A stretch of DNA of 12,798 nucleotides from positions 4,583 to 17,380 of the forward strand of contig NWUY0304704148.1 in NCBI GenBank assembly GCA_004151065.3, in the 5' to 3' direction. The notes under the pieces are model-generated. The model had not been told where the DNA came from. It saw only the letters and a program-made list of their open reading frames with translations, and searched no databases. Both the position numbers and the translations under genes were made by a program. The stretch comes from Larix sibirica. Its lineage: Eukaryota; Streptophyta; Pinopsida; Pinales; Pinaceae. Below are positions 1 through 10,700 of this stretch, in pieces. The first letter of the stretch is position 1. Each line of letters begins with the position of its first letter.

Positions 1-100
1 TGAATCTTTGATTAAGAAAGGTTTGTTGGGTTTTTCCCAAGTTTGGGGTAAACTATTGTGTCTCTTGTTGTGCTTGATTATGTGAAAATTATACTACTAT
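1..100 (+). mobile_element. Possible Copia-type LTR scrap (R/U5-like)
   Basis: Seen: at 24-40 the strand reads TGTTGGGTTTTTCCCAA, followed at 49-63 by TAAACTATTGTGTCT. Plant Copia LTRs often carry a similar GGGTTTTCCCA...TAAA...TTGTGTCT stretch in the R/U5 part. No LTR end, primer-binding site or second LTR is visible, and the element would be cut by the window edge. This rests on resemblance alone and could be chance in AT-rich DNA. Confidence 0.3.
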
Positions 101-570
101 ATCATTAAAAATCTAACAATAATCTTGAAGGTGAATTTTTTTCCCTTCGCAAAATGAGAAAGCAATGATAATTAATTTATTATGACTATCCCTCATGGAC
201 TAAACTCAAAAGCGAAGGAATTTTCTCTTATGAATGCAAGGATGATATAATTCAAACCCTTCCCTCTGTGGCTCTTTTTATCACTTGAACATATCAATGG
301 CCATTGTTATTGCTCACTTGAATCCATGGCTTTTAATTATTAGCATGAGTAGGAGAAATGGTTCAATCCACGGCGATTTGGGAACTAATCTACCCTCATA
401 GTCAACCAGTTCAATGGGAAAAAAATCAATCCTTCATGGATATAAGAACGATGACACTCATTACTTCACTTGCTTGTGGTCTATATCAAGTGAGTCATTT
501 AACTCTTTGCAAAGGAAGAGGACAATAGGTTACAGTGTATCAATGGATGTTTAGCACCTTACTTGAAGTT
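101..570. other. Intergenic AT-rich stretch, nothing recognised
   Basis: Stop codons are frequent in all frames. I recognise no protein motif, RNA gene or element end here. Confidence 0.5.
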
Positions 571-728
571 GTAGTAATAATGTGGAAATAAAATCTACTC
601 ATAAATGAGGTTTGAGTTCTTCTACATAGTTTTCATTGCTAAGCTGTAATAATAATGTGGAAATAAAATCTACTCATAAATGAGCTTTGATTTCTTCTTC
701 ATAGTTTTCATAGTTATCATTGCTAAGC
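571..728. repeat. Tandem doublet, about 75 bp unit
   Basis: Copy 1 is 571-645 and copy 2 is 646-728. Both share TAATAATGTGGAAATAAAAT, the following CTACTCATAAATGAG, and a CATAGTTTTCAT...TTGCTAAGC end. Copy 2 is 8 bp longer because its CATAGTTTTCAT segment is partly repeated (CATAGTTTTCATAGTTATCAT). Only a few substitutions separate the copies, which suggests a fairly recent local duplication. Confidence 0.9.
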
Positions 729-1445
729 ATGAAGGATTCTCTTGGATAATTAAACTGCAAGGGTGATACCTCTAATTGAAATCAGAAAAACTCTTGTATG
801 TCACCTATCAATAATAACTAGTTTGAAACTGGGACATCAATCAAATCTAAGTGAAAACAATCTCAATCCTTTAACTTTAGATGATCATAATGATGATGAA
901 TTAAACCTAATAAATAAGGCCAATGAAAGGGATGATTAGACCATGGAAACAAATATATTGTTATCCTTATACTTAAAGGAAATACATTGCATAAAAAAAA
1001 CATTAATCCCACAAACTCAACCAAAAAATATCACCAATTAGTGATGACACATATGGTGACATGTATCTCCTTGGTTGGCTAAAATAAGATGAGAATCAAT
1101 ACTAAGCAAGGTAATTAATCAATTCAATAAGTTGCAAAAATTATCAAAAAAGGCAAGAAACGCAAATGGAACCATAGTTGAGAACCCAACACAAAACTAA
1201 TTGCAATCAAAAGGTTAAAAGAGATAATCATATCCATATTAAGCATTATCCAATTAAAGCATATTTGTTAATCAAGTATAAAATAACAAACCAAATGAAA
1301 GGCAAAGTTCATTAACAAAGCTTCAAAAAATAGTGGAATCCCCAAGTTTAAAGAGTTAGGGCTAGTTGAGGCCTCAACAATGTCTAAGAAAACCTTATTA
1401 GATTCCAAAAAATCTTGAAAAAAATATAATTAGAAAACAAGAGTT
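729..1445. other. Intergenic AT-rich stretch, nothing recognised
   Basis: A-rich sequence with many stops on both strands. No coding, RNA or mobile-element signature could be supported. Confidence 0.5.
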
Positions 1446-1539
1446 TATATATTACTACTATCATTTTTTTCTAATGGAGTTATGTTTCAATCATCAAACT
1501 TCACTATCTCAATATATATTACTACTATCATTTTTTCTA
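1446..1539. repeat. Spaced direct repeat, about 27 bp copies
   Basis: TATATATTACTACTATCATT and its following T-run plus CTA occur at 1446-1473 and again at 1513-1539, differing by one T in the homopolymer. The roughly 40 bp between the copies is not repeated, so this is a spaced direct repeat (offset 67 bp) rather than a full tandem duplication. Confidence 0.85.
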
Positions 1540-1746
1540 TAGCAACAATGCCCCACACACGCAATCAAGGTTCAGTCAAGTTTTGAACCAAAAGTGTAAG
1601 GAGTGCCTTAATAGTGCACACTATCACCAATTGGTCTACACCCTGAGGGCAATAGCACAACTTTTTAATTTGGAGACAAATTTCAAACAAAATAACCCCC
1701 TTTAAAATGCGAGCTTTGTAGGGTTTTCAAGCTGTCGATAATTGTG

Positions 1747-2260
1747 TTAAATGCTCCAATGCTTGCACAATAGCATACAATCCATATTTAGTCTTGAATA
1801 CAGTATTCCACTCATGCCCTTCTTTGATCTAAATCTAGTGATATATGTATGAAAATTCGTATCTAAATGTGATTTTATATGGAACATGGTTACATTGTTC
1901 CTCCACAATCCATCCTTCTTCAGTATGATCAACACTAGGACCGCACATGAGCTTCTACTTTTTCTAATTAGACCTTTCCAACCTATCGATTCAGCTTTGC
2001 ACTCTAAACTCATCCTGCCAAACTTATCCTGCGCACCACTTGTACCAAAAGTGTACTATATCTTGTGTATTATCCTCCTCTTCAATGGAAATAATTCTAG
2101 AAAATATGCATGTGTTATCTCATTATATTCTTCAGGCTTTATTTCATCAAAATCCTCCATCTTGTCATGATGTGCTACTCCCTTTGGCAACGTAGCATAG
2201 TGTTCATCTTCCCTCAAAAAATAGTTCAATGAAAAACACCACATTTCTTGATTCTTCATG
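1747..2260 (-). mobile_element. Decayed Ty3/Gypsy retrotransposon, reverse-transcriptase fragment
   Basis: Seen on the minus strand: the frame ending at 1747 contains GLIRKSRSSCAV followed closely by KKDGLWR. This matches the Ty3/Gypsy RT block GLIRES.SPCAV...PKKDG.WR (family knowledge). Upstream, the frame at 2259-2056 runs through PEEYNE and ends in RRIIHKI, resembling the segment leading into RT (EFxDVFPEE...IxHxID), and the intervening bases continue the likeness. In a different frame, 1820-1766 reads HEWNTVFKTKYGLY, resembling the RT stretch DEWKTAFKTK.GLY. Stops, a frame change and a gap where the catalytic-Asp RT motif should lie show that the copy is dead. No LTRs, integrase or RNase H were recognised nearby. 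It lies about 1.9 kb beyond the end of the E1 gene, in the same orientation. Confidence 0.75.
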
Positions 2261-2309
2261 CTCCCTTCCTTGATGATGGTGTAGGTATTATTTTGACATG
2301 TATCACGTT

Positions 2310-2391
2310 CTTATCGTATTGCCATGGCCTTCCTAACAAGTATAAAGCATCTTATCGTATTGCCATGACCTCCCTAACAAGTATAAAGCAT
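2310..2391. repeat. Tandem doublet, 41 bp unit
   Basis: Copies 2310-2350 and 2351-2391 are directly adjacent and begin CTTATCGTATTGCCATG. They differ at two positions (GGCCTTCC against GACCTCCC). No function is apparent. Confidence 0.95.
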
Positions 2392-2413
2392 CGTTGGGTA
2401 TAATGATGCATAT

Positions 2414-2531
2414 ATTGTGTCCTACTTTTCTGCTATTATAATAAACTCAACTTCTCTATCATCTCCATTTTGATTGTGTCCTACTTTTCTGCTATGATAA
2501 TAAACTCAACTTCACTATCATCTCCATTTTG
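2414..2531. repeat. Tandem doublet, 59 bp unit, with start of a third copy
   Basis: Copies 2414-2472 and 2473-2531 begin ATTGTGTCCTACTTTTCTGC. A partial third copy starts at 2532 (ATTGTGTTC) and then diverges. The unit is unrelated in sequence to the 41 bp doublet 23 bp upstream. Confidence 0.93.
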
Positions 2532-2598
2532 ATTGTGTTCTTTCTGTTACAACTTTCAATCATAAGCTTTTCAACAGTAACACCCTGCATTACACTTA

Positions 2599-2832
2599 GT
2601 TCTAAAAATGTTCTTTCTCAACCATCAATCTTCCTTTGGAACCTATTGTTGCCTCGCTAGCATGATCATACCTCTATGCATCATCGAGCCATCTCCTTTT
2701 GATATTGTTGTGACTGTTCTAAAGATGTTATTTCTCAACCATCAATCTTCCTTCGGAACCTATTGTTGCCTCAATAGCATGATCATACCTCTATGCATCA
2801 TCGAGCCATCTCCTTTTGATATTGTTGTGACT
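2599..2832. repeat. Tandem doublet, 117 bp unit
   Basis: Copies 2599-2715 and 2716-2832 differ at only about five positions (about 96% identical by eye). Both contain TTCTCAACCATCAATCTTCC and end in GATATTGTTGTGACT. Because 117 is a multiple of three, the duplication leaves a repetitive 103-codon plus-strand open frame (2608-2919). That frame has no recognised domain, and its length is explained by the repeat, so I do not call it a gene. Confidence 0.95.
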
Positions 2833-3060
2833 GGAATTCAATTTTATAAACTCTCCTTGAATCAATATGGTACTCTATTCAGTTTTTCACATGGCTTTTC
2901 ACTCTATGGACATACATGACTTGCTTCCTACTATTCCATGTATGTAACTATTGTTGTAATAAAATGGACAAAATCTAACTAATATCCACCTCACTAACAG
3001 GATTCTAATCTGATATGCATGTCTAAACTTCCAAAAATAAGCCATCAATAGAAATTTAAA

Positions 3061-3144
3061 TTTACTAATCAGTAAGATGGGCTTCTCTAAACAATATCAA
3101 TATTTACTAATCAGTAAGATGGGCTTCACTAAACAATATCAATC
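3061..3144. repeat. Tandem doublet, 42 bp unit
   Basis: Copies 3061-3102 and 3103-3144 begin TTTACTAATCAGTAAGATGG and differ at one or two positions. This is the last doublet before the E1 3' end. Confidence 0.93.
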
Positions 3145-3884
3145 CCAACAATATTAGGTGAGTTGGATGCAGAGAGAAACATAATGCAAACTCGCCAACA
3201 GGATAAAACATATAAGAAATTGAAGAGAACTCGGAAAATGGAATTATGGCATTCAAAACATTCTACTAAAACAACCACTGTACAAACCACAAACAACTTC
3301 AAAAGTATTGTTGTCATGAGAATTGGCAAAGATGAAATCATTTCCACTACAGCTCATGCAAGAAAATGAAAGCTATTCCACTTCCAAAAAACAGCAAGAC
3401 TGCAAACTTTAAAAACTAGTGTTTGCCATTAGCAAAATCCATCATATAGACTTCAGAAAGCTCGGGCATGAAAACTAAAGTTCCACATCTGGACTGTAGT
3501 AAAGATATCAACCTGCTAACCAAAATGTTTATCTTCTAGCAGCAACAATGTCTGATAACTAGTTCCTGATCTCCATGCCAAGGCCGCCCCCCACTAAGGG
3601 ACCAGCATGCCAATTTTGTAGGGAAAGATGACAAGCCAAATTTAAATTTCGCACTTTATAGCAAATCATACTTTCATAACTGGCACGAGTACATTCTTGC
3701 TCTTTAAATAGAACACATTAATTAAACAGACATCAAACAAGCAGTGCTGCTAATTTAAATTTAAACAACAAACATACAGTACATTCATTTGAACATGGAC
3801 ATTAATTACACAGATTCACAAAATCACTGGCAAAGACATAAATTTAAGATTAAAAGATATAAAATAAATGGTTTCTCAAATAAG
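3145..3884. other. Spacer between the repeat cluster and the E1 3' end
   Basis: No recognised gene or element. A short plus-strand open frame at 3163-3369 (68 codons, Lys/Thr-rich) has no family resemblance and no supporting context. Confidence 0.5.
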
Positions 3885-3890
3885 TTTATT
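3885..3890 (-). terminator. Candidate polyadenylation signal (AATAAA) of the E1 gene
   Basis: The minus strand has a perfect AATAAA here, 264 nt past the E1 stop codon. It is the first such hexamer after the stop, so it would give a 3' UTR of roughly 0.3 kb. Plant poly(A) signals are loose, so the real cleavage site may differ. Confidence 0.45.
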
Positions 3891-4154
3891 TATCAGTTAT
3901 TTCCTGCATTTATAACCATGATGAAAATATGCCTCTGTATGTGAAGATAGCATATGGCATCACAATACTAGCAATGTGACAAGTCACAGTGGTTACCTCC
4001 ACAATACAGATCGCCATGTACCAAATTTTCTTTGTGATTATAAAAGAACCATATAGTTAGATCACTAAGAAGAAAATAAACTATTCCTGATCTCTTTTTG
4101 GCGACTAGATTAGCAATACCACAACTGATCATATTTGACCTAGCAACATTAGAC

Positions 4155-4748
4155 CTAGCGGAAGCATATGGATATCAATGGTACATCCACATCATTTCCA
4201 TCATCATCTTCACAAGCAACAACAATGTCAAAATGGTGACGGTTAGGAGGAATCTCTAGCTTTGCTATGTCTCTTGCAAGGTCTACAACTTTTCTATCCA
4301 ATCTTTCTTTATGCTTGGGAAATATACTATTGTATATCAAGCTTTGCCCGCATGATATACTGTAGGCACTTAAGCCTTTATCTTGGAACCAGTCTAACAA
4401 TTCTCGCAAAGTCAGATTCCCAGCAATGACCCATCGATCCCAGACAGACCAGCTTAGAGCTCCATGTTTAATTATCTTTGGGGGAACAGGTTCTGCCATA
4501 GAGAATAGAGGGAGTGCTAGGTTCGCAAAAGTGTTGCGATACTTTTCAACTTTGTGGTCTAATATAACCTTGTAAAGTTCCAAACATACTAGACCAGTGG
4601 CCATTGCAGTTGTAGTTGCAATTGCAGGAATTATTCTCCCAGCAATGAATTTAGCTTTCAGCTTATCCACTTCAGGTATGCTATAGTTCCTTGCACGCAT
4701 ATTAGCAAATCCAGCTATAAGATCCATGTGATAATTTGTATCATCATC
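4155..4748 (-). CDS. UBA1: UBA1 last coding exon (residues 857-1053)
   Basis: The acceptor TAATGCAG|GAT opens [20 protein letters not shown] and [20 protein letters not shown], the return to the active adenylation fold. The ubiquitin-fold (E2-recruiting) domain follows from about residue 950: [51 protein letters not shown], ending FR and TAG at 4157-4155. It ends where other plant E1s end. Confidence 0.96.
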   Translation of the reverse strand, partial: DDDTNYHMDLIAGFANMRARNYSIPEVDKLKAKFIAGRIIPAIATTTAMATGLVCLELYKVILDHKVEKYRNTFANLALPLFSMAEPVPPKIIKHGALSWSVWDRWVIAGNLTLRELLDWFQDKGLSAYSISCGQSLIYNSIFPKHKERLDRKVVDLARDIAKLEIPPNRHHFDIVVACEDDDGNDVDVPLISICFR

Positions 4749-7700
4749 CTGCATTACAATAAAGCACCACAATGTTTAAGCACAACCAGGGGTACTACTT
4801 TTATTCCCATGCATAATGGCTATATACTGTAGTCCCAGATAGGACATAAGCAATAATAATAATTTATGAACCAATAAATTGAGATTAAAGAAAAACAAGT
4901 GAAACTAAATTAGTTAATACCTTTTCAAATTGAATAGGACACATACGAAAGCCTGATGAAAGATTTTTAACCCCACTTTCTAGTGTCCTAATTAGATTAT
5001 CAATCACTGCACTATCATCAATTGTTGAAGGATGCATGTTTGTGGCCTTCTCATCTGTTACAATCTTCACCCCTTGCTTTGGCCTAAAGACTGAAATCTG
5101 AATTTTATCAACTGCGTCTGCTAACTTTTTTGAATTAGAAGCCCATTCAGGGATGGGAATTCCATATGTATTAGCTCGTAAAATTGATGCAGAAGCAATT
5201 AAGGACATGTGACTAGGATCATTGGAATCAAACTCTAGGGGCTTTGGAAAACGCTTTGGAGCAGACCAGAATGGTGCGCCTCCACTTGTAGTTGCATTCT
5301 CCGGGAATGTGTAGGTAAGCTGCTTCACACGGTTTGAAAAATAGTCCTCAAACCTGAGTCATTTCCAAAATACCAACTAGTAAGATTACCAAAACCCAGT
5401 CAAGTTCAACCTTGTTTAGTTTAAAAATAACAAAAAACAACTCTGGAAATTAATTTAAGGCAAGATGCAAGCTAGAACAAATATAGACTATTTAAAGAAT
5501 TTACTTTTTTCTCGCCCAAGACAGACAATCTTCAAATGTTACACATCTCTCTGAAACCAAACACTCAACAACACGCTCCAAAAGCTCTCGAGCCTGAGCA
5601 TCTCCTGCTGACTTCATTGCTGCTTTGTATTCCTCTGGCTTCATAAGGAAAGCATTTGCTTCAGCTGGAGTTTTCTCTAACAGACCCTCAAATTCTGACC
5701 TTGCCCATGTTAGACAATGGTCAATATTATGTGGAAAAGAGTGAACCGTGCACATGGGTGCCTGCTTTTCTGGGGGATCTCGTGATGCTCCATAGTTCTC
5801 AGTTAAGTGAGGAATAACCATTTGAGTGTTGCACTTTGTTCCCAGGGTTCCAGACTCTAACAAAGGCTTCTGGAAGTAAACACACCTAGAATCTACATAG
5901 AGCCTGGCATTGACATTGTCCAGAGCATTTAAGACAACATCAAGACTATCCCAAAAAGAATCATCAAAGACATTTTCTGTATCTGGGCTCACGCGATTTT
6001 GCAATGCTTCAACCTTAAGATGTGGATTGATTGCAGTCGCTGCTGATGCAGCCACTGTTGACTTTGCCTGCCCAATATTCCAATCCCGGAAGAGGAATTG
6101 TCTGCTAAGATTACTCTTCTCAATAACATCATCATCTGTTATAGTTAGTTTTCCATGGCTTCCAGAAGAGGCTCCCATGAGGGCTAAATTTTTCAGAAGC
6201 TCACATCCCAGAGCACCAGCACCAATAACAAACAACTTTGCATCTTCCAACTTTTTCTGCAAATTTTTTCCAAATACAGATATTTGGGCATCATACCGAC
6301 AATTCAAAGGTGCTACATCCTCTGGCTGAAGGGGTTCTAGAGGAAGCGATTCCAATGAATCAAAATAGAAGAACTGCACAACGATCATAGAATATTAGAA
6401 CAATATATAATTTCCCATAATTACTTCCTAACTGAAGCCCCATCAAATCCTGAATTCTGGGAAAATTTAAAATTATTAAAAGGTGAGGAATAAGAACCTG
6501 GAAAAGTGGATGAAACTTTCCAGAAGAGGCTTTCACAACCTCCTGCCCCACAATCCCACCAAACATAGCTGCCATCGGATTCAACACTGCACGGGAACCA
6601 CTTGCAAAATGCTTCAATACATTTTCATCAATGGCATCCAACTTCTGATCGCCTGACAGGCTGTCATTCAAAGCCTTTGTCAAATCAATCAATCTACCAG
6701 CATCTTCCTCAGAAGCAGCACAAGGGAAACGCCCATTTTCATGAACAAATACATCAAGAGCTTGAAAAGCCAAGTGCAGAAGTGGAGGACGGTCAAATTT
6801 GGAAAAATCACTCAAAAGAAATTCACCAGGATTTTGTAGTGCTTCCCTCAGTGACTTAAAGTTTAACACCTTTGGTTGCTTTACCTGAGTGACAATGCCA
6901 CCTTTCTCATAGGCTCCAAAGTTCGTTGTCTCCTCCTCTAGCAGGAAAGAATATGGTCTTGCATTCTTTACCTTTCTAGGCTTTCCATCATTCAACTCAG
7001 TCATACCATGTACTTCAGAAAACACAACTAAATCCCCATCCTGGAATTCAAGCCTCTCATCATCCACACATGATACAAGAGCAGGATTATCATTGCTAAT
7101 AGAAGCAATGATACCTGTGTGTGGTTCCTCACCATTCACATCAAATACAGTAAACTCCGGTCCAAAATCACAAAACACACTGCCAAACAGTCCACGAATA
7201 TCTGATTTTATGAAAGCAATTGGAGGATTATGACTACGGCAGAAGTCGTTGTATTGAATTGCTTTTTCAAGAGTTACATCTGTGAAAACAACTACCTGCA
7301 AAACCATTAGGAACTATTAGTTCCTTCCTGTCAACAAACCAATATTCAACTTTGGTAAATTTAACTAACATTAACAAATATCTCTTGAATGCAGTTAGGC
7401 TTCAGAACTATAAACAAATGGAGGAAGGGGTAAAGAGGCAAATTTTGTGCTTCTTAAAAAGTTAAGAAAACAGAATATTCATAAATGATGATATACAAAA
7501 AAGACAGGACAGAGGTACCTGGAAACATGAAAGGTGTTCTTCAGTTAACTCCGAAGTCAGAGTAGATACTGTAACAGCAACATTTAATTCTTGTAGCTTA
7601 TTACAACAAGCAACTGCTCGATTTTTGCCAATATCAGCTTCAGTGAGATAGAAATTGCCAGATAAGTCCCACATTTCAACATTTGACTGGTCATGCAAAG

Positions 7701-10700
7701 TGACTGATTTTACTCCCGCCAATATAACATTCTTTGCTGAAATACAATATACTCATGCAAGTTAACAAATATAAGCAATTTCTTGCAACAGTATAATTCT
7801 CATTTCAAACATTTTCATATAAACAAAATGCTAAATATAATTGGCTTCATATTCAATTTTACCGCCATGGCTAAGCAAAACAGTTATTCAAATTTTAGAT
7901 GCACATTAAACATTAATCTCAATTAATCCATACTCAGCTTAAGAACAATATGCAAACAGAGGGGGGTTTCTCCACTTTGGTACTAGGTTCTTTTTGCACT
8001 AGGATTGGTGCAGGCATTTGTTAATATGGGCATGAAGAAGCTTTTTTGAAGGATGTATTGGAGTAGAGAAGGAACATTTTTATTTCCCCGCTCACTAGAG
8101 GTTTGGTTTCAAGGTGTGTGAATGGGATGAAGTCTCAACCTTCTTGCTAGGGAACAATGTGATTCAGCAGACAGGTTCTTTTTTGGACAAAGGAAATCAT
8201 TAGGATCCTTTGGAACTGAGAATATCCCGGTTCATGTGTCCATACTGTCAGCTCCATGCAAGGTCTTTAAAAGATTAGGTCAGACTGAAGCTGATGTGGT
8301 GACCTCTTCTTTGTTTCAGCTGGGAAAGAAGATGTGTGTAGTAGGGGAGATCTGGCTCCAGCATTTTTCCATCAGGGCAAAATTACTTACTCCAAGTATG
8401 AAGCCAGAAGAGAGGTAAATGGACTGCCAGCAGGAGCAATCTGATCTGTTCTTTCTGATGGCCAGAAAGGAAGCAGCTTTGGTACCTAGAAGCTTTGGCT
8501 TGTTTGACTTTGGGTATAGCTCTGAATCTCAAGTCCCAAGCGGTGGTTTAAGCACCAACCAGGAAAGTTTGCAACAAGCAGAATACATTTCCTTTGAAAA
8601 GCTTGAAATTAGACAAGCTTTCTGGAATATTTTCTAATGATTTGAAGAGCAAGGTGAAGGATTCAATTGCAGGGGGTGGTTATTGGGCCGAGGGAAATAG
8701 TACTCTTAATGGTAATTTAAAGGAAGATCTGGGTTCTATAGGGGCAGAGGGGCAGTCCTGTTGATGCAGAGGAGCTGGGTATCAAGGAGGAGTTGGGTAT
8801 CAAGGACTTGTAAAGAACTGAACTAGAGTTTGATTGGAGGAAGTGCTGGCCCTCAAAATACTGCTGCTACAGCAGCTTCAGGTTCCAAAATAAGAATGGC
8901 AGAAGCTAGTAATTTGGAGATTCAGTTTACTGGAATGGCCAGTGCCAATATGAACTCCAATTACACTGGAGAAATTGCTGGTATAAAAAGACTGGATTTT
9001 AGCCCCAGACAAATAGCAGGTTCATATTCCTTTTATATCATAAACATATCAGCAACACAATTGTTGCAGCCTGAAACTGAGTCATTTAATGATGTCAGTT
9101 ACTAGAGATGAGCACCTAATAAAGCAATCTGTGAACACTATGTAGAAACAGATGTGGCAGCATGCCTGGCAGCAATATTGTGTTCTACTTCATGATAGAT
9201 TCTGAGCTGTTATGAAGCTGTTTCTGAGCCATGGAAAGGTCCATGCCATAATATGATGCCAAAGGAAAACATACACAATAGAGGCATGTTCTGTTGAATG
9301 TAAGTCACAAAACCCATGGGGAAGAGATTGTATCACTTCCCAAATATTGCTGCAGGAGATGATCCATCAGCTGCTTCCTTTATCTTGTATGAGGCTGCCA
9401 CCAAGTTCACCAAGACTTTGCAAGCTTAGGCTGGCCATTCATCATGCGTTCTGGGTGATATTCTTAAGCAGCAGCATGGTACAGGACAGTAGTTATCACA
9501 GAGCAAAAGTATTATCAGAGTGGTTCCCCAACAGAATTCAACAAATTAAGGCCTTTGCAATCGCTATAATGAATGATATTTTCATCACAAGATCCACCTT
9601 GGAGGTTTCATGAGGCATCCATATTGTACAAGGTGTCTAAGGAGGCATTTGTGGCATTAAATGAAGACTTAAGGATAAAGGTATTTCTAAGTGGTCCCCA
9701 TAGCAACAAACAACCAGGCTGTTAGTGAGGAATATGGTAGCAAAACCCTTAGAACAAGGGCCAAGGTGGTTACAGTTCAGATATTGGGCTTGAAACATCA
9801 ACATCAGTGTTTGTCTTGATACAGATGAGATCTGACCAAGCTTGTTTTGAAACATTAAGGCCATCAGCATATAGCCTTCATGCAGGCTCATTCATCATGA
9901 TTGCATAAGAGTTCTCTTAAAAAGTCATCTTGAATTATATGCTTGTTCTCAAGGAATAGGCACGAGTCATCACCACCACTCTTGTGCATGATTGATAATT
10001 AATCTGGTTGAACCAATTTATAAAAGAGACAAGAACCAGGGCAATATGGAAGAAGTCAAAGTTTATATAAACAGTTTTGGTGCATTCAAACACACAAGCT
10101 TGTGATCCAAAAATTATATTTGATTTGTTGCTTGAACCCATGCTGTGAGAAGCAATTCTATGACAATTGATAGCAATGTATAATTGAAGAGCTAAACCTC
10201 CATTGGCATAAACATGAAAGGCAACTCAACAATTCAACTCCTTCAATACTACATGGTAAATCCTTGATGACATTATGTGAGAATATAGCCTTTCTAAGAA
10301 GCCTTTTTTTATATTCAACAGATTATCATTTGATGCAAGGGAAGAACATAAACTTTTCAAGGAAAAAAAACAGATCTCTAATCTGCTTGACTAGTCCTAG
10401 GCTCACTCCAACTCTAATACCATATTACAAAAGCTAGAAACCTTAAATAGGGTTACATCACAGAACACATGAGAGAAATACCCACAATAAAACTATGATA
10501 TTATGAATAAAGTGACTTTGATAATTTGATTACAACATGTAAGCCTTGTATCAAAACAAAAGTAGGTAATCGGTACAAGATTAGACCTAGAGAACATCCA
10601 TCTCTTCTCTGGGTTGTGAGGAAAATTATAACTTGTCAAAGAACCTCCTTAAGACACTTAGGGAGAAGGGGTCGTTGCTCTTTGTGGAAGGTAGAAGAAG

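Noticed and set aside
1886-2170. Plus-strand 94-codon frame
   Set aside because: It lies opposite the Gypsy RT relic, whose minus-strand frame carries the recognisable motifs.
2608-2919. Plus-strand 103-codon frame as a gene
   Set aside because: Its length comes from a 117 bp tandem duplication; no domain, promoter or splice context supports it.
571-3144. CRISPR-like or minisatellite array
   Set aside because: Each unit is present about twice, without regular spacers, and the context is a plant nuclear gene.
3905-3995. Possible small intron in the E1 3' UTR (GAG|GTAACC donor near 3994, TGCAG acceptor near 3908 on the minus strand)
   Set aside because: The signals are short and there is no coding frame to test the splice, so it cannot be told from chance.
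5910-6859. Plus-strand open frames opposite the E1 exons (5910-6329 and 6602-6859)
   Set aside because: They are antisense shadows of highly conserved E1 coding exons and have no family resemblance of their own.
9637-10141. Minus-strand frames 9637-9891 and 9935-10141 as gag of the Copia-like element
   Set aside because: Their position after the PBS would fit, but no gag or zinc-knuckle motif is visible and the composition gives no support.
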